Source of the DNA: Streptomyces sp. NBC_01116
Lineage (GTDB): Bacteria > Actinomycetota > Actinomycetes > Streptomycetales > Streptomycetaceae
Length of the DNA stretch: 64,000 bases
NCBI RefSeq assembly: GCF_041435495.1
Contig: NZ_CP108644.1
Location: forward strand, 6,495,501-6,559,500
Reading direction: 5' to 3'
A program made the position numbers and the translations under genes. Shown here in pieces: positions 8,848 through 17,563 of this stretch (the first letter of the stretch is position 1; every line of letters starts with the position of its first letter). The notes beneath the pieces are model-generated. The model was not told the DNA's origin. It saw nothing but the letters and a program-made list of their open reading frames with translations, and did no database searches.

Positions 8848-10752
8848 GTGAACCCCACCCCCGCGTCCGAGGCCGACGGCCACGGCACCCCCCAGCACCG
8901 AGGGCAGGACGGGCCGGCCGCCCCCGGCACGGTCGAGGCGACGACCGTGCCCCGCCAGAAATCCCCGCGCGATCCCGTCCCCGCCGGCCACGCACCCGGC
9001 CCGGACACCCGCGTCCGGGCGGGCCGGGGCCCGAGCCCCGACGCTCTCGACGACCCGGACCCGCTGCGGGCCGCCGACGCGGCGGGCGCGGAGAGCCTCC
9101 TGCGGTGCTGGACCCGGGAGAGCGACCTGCCCCGCCCCGACGGCGACACCCTGCGCATCGCCTTCCCCGCCAGCGGCACCGCCCTGCTCGTCCCGGTGCA
9201 CTACTGGTCCGCCACCGGGGCCCACCGCTTCGGCGCACCCGTCCTGGAGAACGCCCCCGCAGGCGCCCCGCCCGCCGACGCCGCCACCGTCGCCGTCCTC
9301 ATCGGCCGCGAGGGCGGCGAGAGCGGCGCGGGCGATCTGGTCGCCCGGGTCGCCGACTCCGTACGCCACACCGCCGGCTTCATCGACCAGCGGCGGCGCA
9401 GCCCGGAGGACCCCGCCGAAGCCGACCTCTTCCTCACCGCCGAACAGTCCCTGCTGCTCGGCCACCCCCTCCACCCCACGCCCAAGAGCCGCGAGGGCCT
9501 CTCCGACGCGGAGTCCCGCCGCTACTCCCCGGAGTTCCACGGGTCCTTCCCGCTCCACTGGTTCGCCGTCGACCGGTCGCTGATCGCCACCGACTCCGCC
9601 TGGACCGAGGGCGGTCCGGCCACCGCCGAGGAGCTGCTCGCCCCGCACGCCGCAGGGCTGAAGCCGCCGCCCGGCACCGTCGCGGTCCCCGTGCACCCCT
9701 GGCAGGCCGCCGATCTGCTCCACCGCCCCCAGGTGAGGACCCTCGCCGGAACCGGCCTGCTCCACGACCTCGGCCCCCACGGCGAGCACTGGCACCCCAC
9801 CTCCTCCATCCGCACCGTGCACCGGCCCGGGGCACGGGTGATGCTCAAGCTCTCCCTCGGCGTCCGCATCACCAACTCCCGCCGGGAGAACCTCCGCAAG
9901 GAGCTGCACCGGGGCGTCGAGGTCCACCGCCTCCTGTCGACCGGGCTCGCCGAGCAGTGGCAGCGGGAGCACCCCGGCTTCGACATCGTCCGGGACCCGG
10001 CGTGGCTCGCCGTCGACGACCCCGAGGGCGCACCCGTCACGGGGCTCGACGTGATGCTCCGCCACAACCCCTTCGGCCCGGGCGACGACGTCGCCTGCAT
10101 CGCGGGACTCACCGCGCAGCGTCCCCGGCCCGGCCGCCCCGGTATGAGCTCCCGGCTCGCCGAGGTCGTCTCCGCCCTGGCCGACCGCACCGGTCGCACC
10201 ACAACCGACGTGTCCGCCGCATGGTTCCGCCGCTATCTGCACCACGTCGTGCGCCCGGTCCTCTGGCTCGACGCCCACGGCGGAGTCGCCCTCGAAGCCC
10301 ACCAGCAGAACACCCTCGTCCTCCTCGACCCGGACGGCTGGCCCGTCGGCGGTCGCTACCGGGACAACCAGGGCTACTACTTCCGCGACTCCCGCCGCGA
10401 CGAGCTGGAGCAGCGGCTTCCCGGCATCGGCGCCGTCAGCGACACCTTCGTCTCCGACCCGGTCACCGACGAGCGGTTCGCCTACTACCTCGGCATCAAC
10501 AACATCCTCGGCCTGATCGGGGCGTTCGGGGCCCAGCGCCTTGCCGACGAGCAGGAACTCCTCACCGTCCTGCGCCGATTCCTCACCGAGTCCGCGGAAC
10601 TGGGCTCGCCCCTGCCCGCGTACCTCCTTCAGAACCGCCAACTGCGCTGCAAGGCCAACCTGCTGACCCGGCTCCACGGCCTCGACGAGCTGGTCGGACC
10701 GGTCGACACCCAGTCCGTGTACGTCACCATCGCCAACCCGCTGCACAGCTGA
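8848..10752 (+). CDS. IucA/IucC-family NIS synthetase (first)
   Basis: 634-residue NRPS-independent siderophore synthetase that activates a carboxylate such as citrate with ATP and joins it to an amine or hydroxamate. GTG 8848 is chosen for AAGGAA 7 bases upstream. After a disordered Ala/Pro-rich segment of about 70 residues come family motifs: HPLHPTPKSREG, VPVHPWQ, TSSIRT, KLSLGVRITNSRREN and EAHQQNTLV, with a C-terminal FhuF-like helical region (KANLLTRLHG). Position after the aminotransferase and before the GNAT matches rhbC of the rhizobactin 1021 cluster. Substrate choice cannot be read from sequence. Confidence 0.88.
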   Translation: MNPTPASEADGHGTPQHRGQDGPAAPGTVEATTVPRQKSPRDPVPAGHAPGPDTRVRAGRGPSPDALDDPDPLRAADAAGAESLLRCWTRESDLPRPDGDTLRIAFPASGTALLVPVHYWSATGAHRFGAPVLENAPAGAPPADAATVAVLIGREGGESGAGDLVARVADSVRHTAGFIDQRRRSPEDPAEADLFLTAEQSLLLGHPLHPTPKSREGLSDAESRRYSPEFHGSFPLHWFAVDRSLIATDSAWTEGGPATAEELLAPHAAGLKPPPGTVAVPVHPWQAADLLHRPQVRTLAGTGLLHDLGPHGEHWHPTSSIRTVHRPGARVMLKLSLGVRITNSRRENLRKELHRGVEVHRLLSTGLAEQWQREHPGFDIVRDPAWLAVDDPEGAPVTGLDVMLRHNPFGPGDDVACIAGLTAQRPRPGRPGMSSRLAEVVSALADRTGRTTTDVSAAWFRRYLHHVVRPVLWLDAHGGVALEAHQQNTLVLLDPDGWPVGGRYRDNQGYYFRDSRRDELEQRLPGIGAVSDTFVSDPVTDERFAYYLGINNILGLIGAFGAQRLADEQELLTVLRRFLTESAELGSPLPAYLLQNRQLRCKANLLTRLHGLDELVGPVDTQSVYVTIANPLHS

Positions 10753-10838
10753 GCACCACCCGCCCCGGGCGGACTCCGGTCGCACCCGTACCGGAGACGC
10801 CCACCGACCGCACCCGGTCCAGAGAGGAGAGCGCCACC

Positions 10839-11645
10839 GTGCCTCCCGCCGAACCCTCAGCGGAACCCGACGCCGTACCGGCCGACCACGGCTCCGCCGA
10901 GCGGTCCGGCACCGAACCGTCCGGCACCGAATCGTCCGGCAGCAGTGCGGACGGCGACACCACGGACGGCGGCGCCGGCGTCGAGGACACCCTCGACCTG
11001 GAGCTGACCGAGGAACTCCTCGCCCTGATCGCCGGGGAACGAGGCACCGGGGCGGCCCGGACCCAGGTCACCCACGAGCTGCTGGGCGACCCGGGGACCT
11101 GGCCGCCCGCCCTCACGGCGGCCGGAGAGTTCGCCCTGCTCCCGGTCCGGCCGGAGCGTGATCTCGCCGTCGTCAGCCGCTGGATGAACGACCCTGCCGT
11201 GGCCGCCTTCTGGGAGCTCTCCGGACCCGAGTCCGTCACCGCCGACCACCTCAGGCCCCAGCTCGAAGGAGACGGACGGAGCATCCCGTGCCTGGGCGTG
11301 CTCGACGGCACACCCATGAGCTACTGGGAGATCTACCGGGCCGACCTCGACCCCCTGGCCCGCCACTACCCCGCCCGCCCCCACGACACCGGAGTCCATC
11401 TCCTCATCGGAGGGGTGAACAACCGGGGCCGGGGCGTGGGCACCACCCTGCTCCGCGCCGTCGCCGACCTCGTCCTGGACAACCTCCCGCGGTGCGGACG
11501 GGTCGTCGCCGAGCCGGACCTGCGCAACACCCCCTCCGTATCCGCGTTCCTCAGCGCCGGCTTCCGCTTCTCCGCCGAAGTGGATCTCCCCGACAAACGC
11601 GCCGCGCTGATGATCCGCGACCGAACGTACCGAGCCCAGCTGTGA
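10839..11645 (+). CDS. GNAT acyltransferase of the siderophore operon (IucB/RhbD-like)
   Basis: 268-residue protein. The first 80 residues are low-complexity Ser/Thr/Gly/Glu. The remainder is a GNAT domain of the siderophore N-acyltransferase subgroup (PRPERDLAVVSRWMNDPAVAAFW pattern, shown as PERDLAVV and WMNDPAVA; then GVHLLIGG, NRGRGVG for acyl-CoA pyrophosphate binding, and NTPSVSAFLSAGF). In rhizobactin and aerobactin pathways this enzyme acylates an N-hydroxylated diamine. GTG 10839 has GAGGAG 9 bases upstream. No N-hydroxylase is encoded in the operon, so either it acylates an amine directly or the hydroxylase is elsewhere. Confidence 0.82.
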   Translation: MPPAEPSAEPDAVPADHGSAERSGTEPSGTESSGSSADGDTTDGGAGVEDTLDLELTEELLALIAGERGTGAARTQVTHELLGDPGTWPPALTAAGEFALLPVRPERDLAVVSRWMNDPAVAAFWELSGPESVTADHLRPQLEGDGRSIPCLGVLDGTPMSYWEIYRADLDPLARHYPARPHDTGVHLLIGGVNNRGRGVGTTLLRAVADLVLDNLPRCGRVVAEPDLRNTPSVSAFLSAGFRFSAEVDLPDKRAALMIRDRTYRAQL

Positions 11646-11705
11646 CTTACTCACCGCACTTTCCACACCGCTCGAACCCCAGAGGTTCCATCCGGAGGAG
11701 TCCCC

Positions 11706-13613
11706 GTGCCGATATATCCCGCGAGCCGTGAATCAGCCGAGTCCCCGCAGCTGTTCAGCCCTCCGGAGCTGAACCGGCAGATCTGGGACCGGGCCGCCGC
11801 ACGGCTCCTCGCCAAGATGCTCGGCGAGTTCGCCTACGAGAAGATCATCGAGCCCGTCCCGCAGTCCGGGACCGCCGGACGCCACCGGCTGACCCTCGAC
11901 GACGGGGGAGCGCTCGCCTTCACGGCCCGGCGCGGCGTCTACGGCAGCTGGCGCGTCGACCCCGACTCGATCGAGGTCGCGGCGGGTGCTCCGACCGCCC
12001 TCGCCAACGGCTCACCCACCGCCGCGGGCACCGAGGCGCCGTCCAACGGCTCGGCCGGCGGCACCCGGCCGTTCCGCGACCCGCTGACGTTCCTCACCCG
12101 GGCCCGGGACCTCCTCGGGCTCGACGGCACGACGCTGGGCCACCTCATCCGCGAGCTGACCCGGACGCTCTCCGCCGACGCCCGGCTCGACCACACCGCG
12201 CTCAGCGCCGAGCAGCTCGCCGCGCTCGACTACGCGGAGTTGGAGGGTCATCAGACCGGCCACCCCTGGCTGGTGGCGAGCAAGGGACGGCTCGGCTTCT
12301 CCGCCGCCGACGCCGCCCGCTTCACCCCCGAGACCCGCAGCCCGCTCCGGCTGCCGTGGATCGCGGTCAGCACCCGCATCGCGCAGTTCCGGGGCGTGGG
12401 CCGCGTCAACACCCCCGAGCAGCTGTACGACGGCGAGCTCGACCAGGACGTCCGGGACGCCTTCGCCGAGGTGCTGCGGGCCCGGGGACACGACCCGCGG
12501 GACTACCTCTACCTCCCCGTGCACCCCTGGCAGTGGGACGAGTGGATCGTGCCGCTCTTCGCCCCGGCCATCGCCGACGGCGACATCGTGGCCCTGCACA
12601 CCGACGGCGACGCCCGCCTCCCGCAGCAGTCCATCCGCACGTTCGCGAACGTGGAACGGCCCGAGCGGCACACCGTGAAGCTCCCGCTCTCCATCCTCAA
12701 CACCCTGGTCTGGCGCGGCCTGCCGACCGAACGGACCCTCGCCGCCCCCGCGGTCACCGCCTGGGTCCAGGGGCTGTGCGAGGGCGACCCCTTCCTGCGC
12801 GACACCTGCCGGGTCGTCCTCCTCGGCGAGGTCGCCTCCGTCGCCGTCGAGCACCCGCTGTACGACCATCTCCCCGAAGCGCCCTACCAGTACAAGGAGA
12901 TCCTCGGCGCGATCTGGCGGGAGCCGCTGCCGCCCCGCCTCGCCCCGGGCGAAAGGGCCCGCACGCTCGCCTCCCTCCTCCATACGGATCCGGCGGGCCG
13001 CGCGTTCACCGCGGAGCTGGTCGAGCGCTCCGGCCTCACCCCGGACGCCTGGCTGAAGCGGCTCTTCGCCGCGCTCCTGCCGCCCCTGCTGCACTTCCTC
13101 TACCGCTACGGCACCGTCTTCTCCCCGCACGGCGAGAACGCCATCGTCGTGTTCGACGAGCACGACGTGCCCGTACGCCTCGCCATCAAGGACTTCGTCG
13201 ACGACGTCAACGTCAGCGCCCGCCCGCTGCCCGAGCACGCCGACATGCCCGACGAGGTGCGCGCCGTCCTCCTCACCGAGCAGCCGTCCTTCCTCACCCA
13301 GTTCATCCACTCCGGTCTCTTCGTGGGCGTCTTCCGCTATCTGTCGCCCCTGTGCGAGGAGCAGCTCGGTGTCTCCGAGGACGCGTTCTGGTCACTCGTC
13401 CGGGCGGAGATAGTCCGCCACCACGCCCGCTTCCCGGAGCTGAAGGAACGGTTCGAGCTGTTCGACATGCTCACCCCCGAGATCGAGCGCCTCTGCCTGA
13501 ACCGCAACCGCCTGCTCGTCGACGGCTACCGGGACCGGGCCAGCCGGCCGCACGCGGCGATCCACGGCACGGTCCCCAACCCGTTGCACCCCTCCGTCCG
13601 GGTCCGGGAGTGA
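11706..13613 (+). CDS. IucA/IucC-family NIS synthetase (second)
   Basis: 635-residue NIS synthetase, paralogous to the first but divergent. GTG 11706 follows GGAGG (11694-11698) at 7 bases. Motifs: YAELEGHQTGHPW, VHPWQWDEW, QQSIRTF, KLPLSILNTLVWRGL, FSPHGENAIV, KDFVDDVN, and RNRLLVDGYRDR near the C-terminus. It corresponds to rhbF or iucC, adding the second arm to the citrate scaffold. Two synthetases imply a bis-amide citrate siderophore or two differently loaded carboxylates. It is the last operon gene, and the dinG promoter begins 7 bases past its stop. No exporter or binding protein is attached. Confidence 0.88.
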   Translation: MPIYPASRESAESPQLFSPPELNRQIWDRAAARLLAKMLGEFAYEKIIEPVPQSGTAGRHRLTLDDGGALAFTARRGVYGSWRVDPDSIEVAAGAPTALANGSPTAAGTEAPSNGSAGGTRPFRDPLTFLTRARDLLGLDGTTLGHLIRELTRTLSADARLDHTALSAEQLAALDYAELEGHQTGHPWLVASKGRLGFSAADAARFTPETRSPLRLPWIAVSTRIAQFRGVGRVNTPEQLYDGELDQDVRDAFAEVLRARGHDPRDYLYLPVHPWQWDEWIVPLFAPAIADGDIVALHTDGDARLPQQSIRTFANVERPERHTVKLPLSILNTLVWRGLPTERTLAAPAVTAWVQGLCEGDPFLRDTCRVVLLGEVASVAVEHPLYDHLPEAPYQYKEILGAIWREPLPPRLAPGERARTLASLLHTDPAGRAFTAELVERSGLTPDAWLKRLFAALLPPLLHFLYRYGTVFSPHGENAIVVFDEHDVPVRLAIKDFVDDVNVSARPLPEHADMPDEVRAVLLTEQPSFLTQFIHSGLFVGVFRYLSPLCEEQLGVSEDAFWSLVRAEIVRHHARFPELKERFELFDMLTPEIERLCLNRNRLLVDGYRDRASRPHAAIHGTVPNPLHPSVRVRE

Positions 13614-13619
13614 TCGCCG

Positions 13620-13642
13620 TTGTCAGTGGTGCGCCGTAGGGT
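13620..13642 (+). promoter_or_regulatory. RecA-NDp-type (PafBC-class) DNA damage promoter of dinG
   Basis: TTGTCAGTG at 13620-13628, exactly 8 bases, then TAGGGT at 13637-13642. This fully matches the consensus TTGTCRGTG-N8-TANNNT described for LexA-independent damage-induced promoters in mycobacteria (PafBC regulon) and reported upstream of DNA-repair genes in other actinobacteria. The ATG lies 9 bases after the -10, giving a leaderless or very short-leader mRNA. Confidence 0.75.
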
Positions 13643-13651
13643 GGTCGGGCT

Positions 13652-15622
13652 ATGACGAAGCCATCCCTCCCCGAGCTCCTGCACGCCGCCGTCACCGCCG
13701 TCGGCGGTACGGAAAGGCCCGGCCAGGTCACCATGGCCGAGGCCGTCGCCGAGGCCGTCGACGACCAATCCCACCTGCTCGTCCAGGCCGGCACCGGTAC
13801 GGGCAAGTCGCTCGGCTATCTGGTGCCGGCCCTGGCGCACGGGGAGCGGGTCGTCGTGGCCACGGCCACCCTCGCCCTCCAGCGACAGCTGGTGGAGCGG
13901 GACCTGCCGCGCACGGTCGAGTCCCTGCATCCGCTGCTGCGCCGCCGCCCGCAGTTCGCCATGCTCAAGGGCCGGTCGAACTACCTCTGCCTGCACCGGC
14001 TCCACGAAGGGGTTCCGCAGGACGAGGAGGAGGGGCTGTTCGACCAGTTCGAGGCGGCGGCCCCGTCCAGCAAGCTCGGCCAGGACCTGCTGCGGCTGCG
14101 GGACTGGTCGGACGAGACGGAGACGGGCGACCGGGACGACCTGACCCCCGGCGTCTCGGACCGGGCCTGGGCGCAGATCTCGGTTTCCTCGCGCGAGTGC
14201 CTGGGCGCGACGAAGTGCGCGTACGGCGCGGAGTGCTTCGCGGAGGCGGCCCGTGAGCGGGCGAAGCTCGCGGACGTGGTCGTCACCAACCACGCGCTGC
14301 TCGCGATCGACGCCATCGAGGGCGCGCCGGTGCTTCCGTCGCACGAGGTGCTGATCGTCGACGAGGCGCACGAGCTGGTCTCCCGGGTCACCGGCGTCGC
14401 CACCGGCGAGCTCACTCCCGCCCAGGTCAACCGCGCGGTCCGCCGGGCGGCGAAGCTGGTCAACGAGAAGGCCGCCGACGCCCTCCAGACTGCCGCCGAG
14501 GGCTTCGAACGGGTCATGGAGCTGGCGCTCCCGGGACGTCTGGAGGAGGTGCCCGAGGACCTCGGTTACGCGCTGATGGCGCTGCGCGACGCGGCACGCA
14601 CGGTGATCTCCGCCATCGGCGCCACCCGGGACAAGTCGGTCGAGGACGAGAACGCCGTCCGCAAGCAGGCCCTGGCCTCGGTCGAGTCGATCCACGGCGT
14701 GGCCGAGCGCATCACCCAGGGCTCGGAGTACGACGTCGTCTGGTACGAGCAGCACGACCGGTTCGGAGCCTCCGTCCGGGTCGCCCCGCTCTCCGTCTCC
14801 GGGCTGCTGCGCGAGAAGCTCTTCGCCGAGCGGTCCGTGGTGCTGACCTCGGCCACCCTCAAGCTCGGCGGAGACTTCAACGGGGTGGGCGCGTCCCTCG
14901 GGCTGGCTCCCGAGGGCACGGCGGGCGAGGACGTCCCGCAGTGGAAGGGCCTGGACGTCGGCTCCCCGTTCGACTATCCGAAGCAGGGCATCCTCTATGT
15001 CGCCCGGCATCTGAACACCCCGGGGCGCGAGGGATCGCGTACGGACATGCTGGACGAGCTCGCCGAGCTGGTGGAGGCGGCCGGCGGGCGCACGCTGGGG
15101 CTGTTCTCCTCCATGCGGGGAGCCAAGGCGGCGGCCGAGGAGCTGCGGGGGCGGATGGACAGGCCCATCCTGCTCCAGGGCGAGGAGACGCTCGGCGAGC
15201 TGATCAAGAACTTCGCCGCCGACCCGGAGACCTGCCTCTTCGGCACCCTGTCGCTCTGGCAGGGCGTGGACGTCCCGGGAGCGAGCTGTCAGCTGGTGGT
15301 CATGGACCGGATTCCGTTCCCCCGGCCGGACGATCCGCTGATGAGCGCACGGCAGAAGGCGGTCGAGGAGGCGGGCGGCAACGGCTTCATGGCGGTGGCG
15401 GCGACGCACGCCGCTCTGCTGATGGCCCAGGGTGCGGGCCGGCTGGTCCGGGCCACCGGCGACAAGGGCGTCGTCGCCGTGCTGGACCCGAGGCTCGCCA
15501 CCGCGCGGTACGGCAGCTATCTGCGCGCCTCGCTGCCGGACTTCTGGTACACCACCGACCGGAACCAGGCACGCCGCTCACTGGCCGCCATCGACGCACA
15601 GGCCAAGGCGGACGGGGCCTGA
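13652..15622 (+). CDS. dinG: DinG/XPD-family iron-sulfur DNA helicase
   Basis: 656-residue superfamily 2 helicase acting 5' to 3', presumed to unwind damage or R-loop intermediates. Walker A is AGTGTGKSLGY near residue 45; Walker B/DEAH is VLIVDEAHEL near 235; LFSSMRGA and QGEETLGELI mark the second RecA-like domain, and LWQGVDVPG with MDRIPFPRPDDP are the late motifs. Four cysteines, Cys113, Cys183, Cys189 and Cys195, are placed as in the XPD/DinG 4Fe-4S domain. There is no exonuclease domain, so it is the short form. No Shine-Dalgarno is visible; the damage-type promoter just upstream implies leaderless translation. Confidence 0.9.
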   Translation: MTKPSLPELLHAAVTAVGGTERPGQVTMAEAVAEAVDDQSHLLVQAGTGTGKSLGYLVPALAHGERVVVATATLALQRQLVERDLPRTVESLHPLLRRRPQFAMLKGRSNYLCLHRLHEGVPQDEEEGLFDQFEAAAPSSKLGQDLLRLRDWSDETETGDRDDLTPGVSDRAWAQISVSSRECLGATKCAYGAECFAEAARERAKLADVVVTNHALLAIDAIEGAPVLPSHEVLIVDEAHELVSRVTGVATGELTPAQVNRAVRRAAKLVNEKAADALQTAAEGFERVMELALPGRLEEVPEDLGYALMALRDAARTVISAIGATRDKSVEDENAVRKQALASVESIHGVAERITQGSEYDVVWYEQHDRFGASVRVAPLSVSGLLREKLFAERSVVLTSATLKLGGDFNGVGASLGLAPEGTAGEDVPQWKGLDVGSPFDYPKQGILYVARHLNTPGREGSRTDMLDELAELVEAAGGRTLGLFSSMRGAKAAAEELRGRMDRPILLQGEETLGELIKNFAADPETCLFGTLSLWQGVDVPGASCQLVVMDRIPFPRPDDPLMSARQKAVEEAGGNGFMAVAATHAALLMAQGAGRLVRATGDKGVVAVLDPRLATARYGSYLRASLPDFWYTTDRNQARRSLAAIDAQAKADGA

Positions 15623-15635
15623 TCCGCCGGGGCCC

Positions 15636-15665
15636 GCCCGGCCGCCCGACTCCGGGCGGCCGGGC
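15636..15665. terminator. Terminator between convergent dinG and lexA
   Basis: 13-bp perfect G+C stem (15636-15648 with 15653-15665) around ACTC, 13 bases after the dinG stop. Confidence 0.75.
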
Positions 15666-15672
15666 ACGGCAA

Positions 15673-15722
15673 AGCCCCGGGACCGACGTCATGATCGACG
15701 TCCTAGGCAGTGACCCCGGGGC
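15673..15722. terminator. Second hairpin, lexA side of the dinG/lexA gap
   Basis: An outer GCCCCGGG/CCCGGGGC stem encloses an inner GACGTC...GACGTC inverted pair. It lies 40-90 bases past the lexA stop on the minus strand and is probably the lexA terminator. Confidence 0.5.
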
Positions 15723-15761
15723 AGACAGCCGTGACCGACGCTTCTCTCGGATCTGACGTGC

Positions 15762-16559
15762 TCAGACCCGGCGCAGCACCGCCACCACCTTGCCGAGGAT
15801 GGTCGCCTCGTCGCCGGGGATCGGCTGGTACGCGGCGTTGTGAGGGAGCAGCCATACGTGACCGTCCTCCCGGCGGAAGCGCTTGACCGTCGCCTCGCCG
15901 TCGAGCATGGCGGCGACGATGTCCCCGTTCTCCGCGACGGGCTGGCGGCGTACGGTGACCCAGTCGCCGTCACAGATCGCGGCCTCGATCATCGAGTCGC
16001 CGACGACCTTCAGGACGAACAGCTCACCGTCGCCGACGAGCTGGCGGGGGAGCGGGAAGACGTCCTCGACGGACTCCTCCGCGAGGATCGGACCACCGGC
16101 GGCGATCCGGCCCACCAGCGGCACATAGGAGGCGGCGGGCTTGCCCGTCGTGTCGGTCGGCTGGGTGCTGGGCTGGTCCGATCCGCGCACCTCGTAGGCG
16201 CGGGGCCGGTGCGGGTCCCGGCGGAGGAAGCCCTTGCGCTCCAGCGCCATCAGCTGATGGGCGACGGACGACGTGCTGGACAGGCCCACCGCCTGACCGA
16301 TCTCCCGCATGGAGGGCGGGTATCCCCGCCGCTGCACGGAGTCGCGGATGACCTCGATGACCCGCCGCTGCCGGTCCGTGAGCCCCGAGCTGTCCGCCCG
16401 GATTCCGGGGGGCCTGCCGGGCATGGAGCGTCCCGGGCGTGCGGGCTCGGGCCCGTCCGTGTTCGTGACTGAGTCATTCATGGCATGCACCGGCTCAAGT
16501 CGGCTCTGGGAGCGGTGGTCCCGGGCGGTGATGGTGGCACTGTCTGCGGTGGTGGTCAC
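15762..16559 (-). CDS. lexA: SOS repressor LexA
   Basis: 265-residue SOS regulator. GTG 16559 is the start, with AGAGGGG about 6 bases upstream on its strand. A disordered extension of about 50 residues, usual in Streptomyces LexA, precedes the winged HTH (LTDRQRRVIEVI, GYPPSMREIGQAVGLSS). The S24 autopeptidase domain follows: Ala-Gly cleavage site in GRIAAGGP, nucleophile Ser189 in VGDSMIEAA, general base Lys226 in GEATVKRF. RecA-stimulated self-cleavage would relieve repression. It autoregulates through the LexA box at 16622-16635 and is convergent with dinG. Confidence 0.96.
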   Translation of the reverse strand: MTTTADSATITARDHRSQSRLEPVHAMNDSVTNTDGPEPARPGRSMPGRPPGIRADSSGLTDRQRRVIEVIRDSVQRRGYPPSMREIGQAVGLSSTSSVAHQLMALERKGFLRRDPHRPRAYEVRGSDQPSTQPTDTTGKPAASYVPLVGRIAAGGPILAEESVEDVFPLPRQLVGDGELFVLKVVGDSMIEAAICDGDWVTVRRQPVAENGDIVAAMLDGEATVKRFRREDGHVWLLPHNAAYQPIPGDEATILGKVVAVLRRV

Positions 16560-16621
16560 GTCAGCCCCTCTCGAATGTTCTCCCTAGCTGGACAACGGTA
16601 GTAGCTTTCGAAAGGTTGCGC

Positions 16622-16635
16622 CAAACACACGTTCG
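16622..16635 (-). promoter_or_regulatory. LexA (SOS) box upstream of lexA
   Basis: On the minus strand CGAACGTGTGTTTG, a recognised actinobacterial/Bacillus-type SOS box (core GAAC-N4-GTTY), 63 bases upstream of the lexA start. Expected to mediate autorepression. Confidence 0.85.
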
Positions 16636-16891
16636 AGTGAAAAACGAATAAAGGAGTGCCGTGGTGCTACCGACAGGTGTATGAGCAACCAGGATAGAGG
16701 GCGTGCGAACGCTCCGCGGAAGCCGGTCGCGGCGTCGGCCCGAGTCTTTCATCCGGACCGCTGCGCCGGAGCCCCGGCGGCTCGGCGCCCCTGCGTTTCC
16801 CGTACCCTCTTCTCTGGCCGACGCTCTCCCCGGGCGGCCTCCCGCGAGAGGTCCGGCGCGCGACACGCGATGGGGCCGGAAACGCGACTCA

Positions 16892-16907
16892 ACCCTAGAT
16901 CTAGTGG
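16892..16907 (+). promoter_or_regulatory. NrdR box 1
   Basis: ACCCTAGATCTAGTGG, with a perfect CTAGATCTAG core, fits the NrdR-box pattern (acaCWATATAKWGtgt type). It lies upstream of nrdR-nrdJ. Confidence 0.7.
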
Positions 16908-16922
16908 TTGGATTGCTCCAGT

Positions 16923-16938
16923 CACCCAGAAGTTGTGG
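16923..16938 (+). promoter_or_regulatory. NrdR box 2
   Basis: CACCCAGAAGTTGTGG, a second, more degenerate NrdR box centred exactly 31 bases from box 1, the three-helical-turn spacing typical of paired NrdR sites. The pair likely mediates NrdR autoregulation and control of nrdJ. Confidence 0.7.
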
Positions 16939-17050
16939 TCGCGGTTCAATCGCACCGTGGCCATCGCCTATGCTGGGGACTGCTTCCAAGGGCCTGGACA
17001 AGGCCCTGAAGAGGCTATTCAGTCGTGCGTGTGAAGGAGGGTTGGGAGCC

Positions 17051-17563
17051 ATGCACTGCCCCTTCTGCAGGCACCCCGACAGCAGGGTCGTCGACAGTCG
17101 CACCACCGACGACGGGACGTCGATCCGTCGCCGCCGGCAGTGCCCCGACTGTTCCCGCCGCTTCACCACGGTGGAGACCTGCTCGCTGATGGTGGTCAAG
17201 CGCAGCGGCGTGACCGAGCCCTTCAGTCGCACCAAGGTCATCTCCGGCGTCCGCAAGGCATGCCAGGGGCGACCCGTCACGGAGGACGCCCTCGCCAAGC
17301 TCGGCCAGCGGGTCGAGGAGGCGGTGCGCGCCACCGGCAGTGCCGAGCTGACCACCCACGACGTGGGACTGGCCATCCTCGGCCCGCTGCAGGAACTCGA
17401 CCTCGTCGCGTACCTGCGCTTCGCGTCCGTGTACCGGGCGTTCGATTCCCTGGAAGACTTCGAGGCCGCCATCGTGGAACTGCGTACGCAGCGGCCTTCC
17501 GCGGAGGACTGCGGGAGCGGAGAGACCCTCGAGGTCCCCGCGCCCGCCATCGCCGCCGACTGA
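17051..17563 (+). CDS. nrdR: Ribonucleotide reductase repressor NrdR
   Basis: 170-residue nucleotide-sensing repressor of ribonucleotide reductase genes. The N-terminal zinc ribbon is CPFC...CPDC, with residues 1-45 carrying the RRRRQCPDCSRRF DNA-binding signature. The ATP-cone domain follows (VKRSG, KVISGVRKAC, EELDLVAY-like LQELDLVAYLRFASVY). A C-terminal tail of about 20 residues is extra. ATG 17051 has GAAGGAGG 10 bases upstream. With ATP/dATP bound it represses through the two NrdR boxes upstream. nrdJ follows 179 bases downstream, the known nrdRJ arrangement of Streptomyces. Confidence 0.96.
   Translation: MHCPFCRHPDSRVVDSRTTDDGTSIRRRRQCPDCSRRFTTVETCSLMVVKRSGVTEPFSRTKVISGVRKACQGRPVTEDALAKLGQRVEEAVRATGSAELTTHDVGLAILGPLQELDLVAYLRFASVYRAFDSLEDFEAAIVELRTQRPSAEDCGSGETLEVPAPAIAAD

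Noticed and set aside
15673..15722. Possible LexA or other operator formed by repeated GACGTC
   Set aside because: It lies downstream of both convergent genes inside a larger hairpin, so termination is the simpler explanation.
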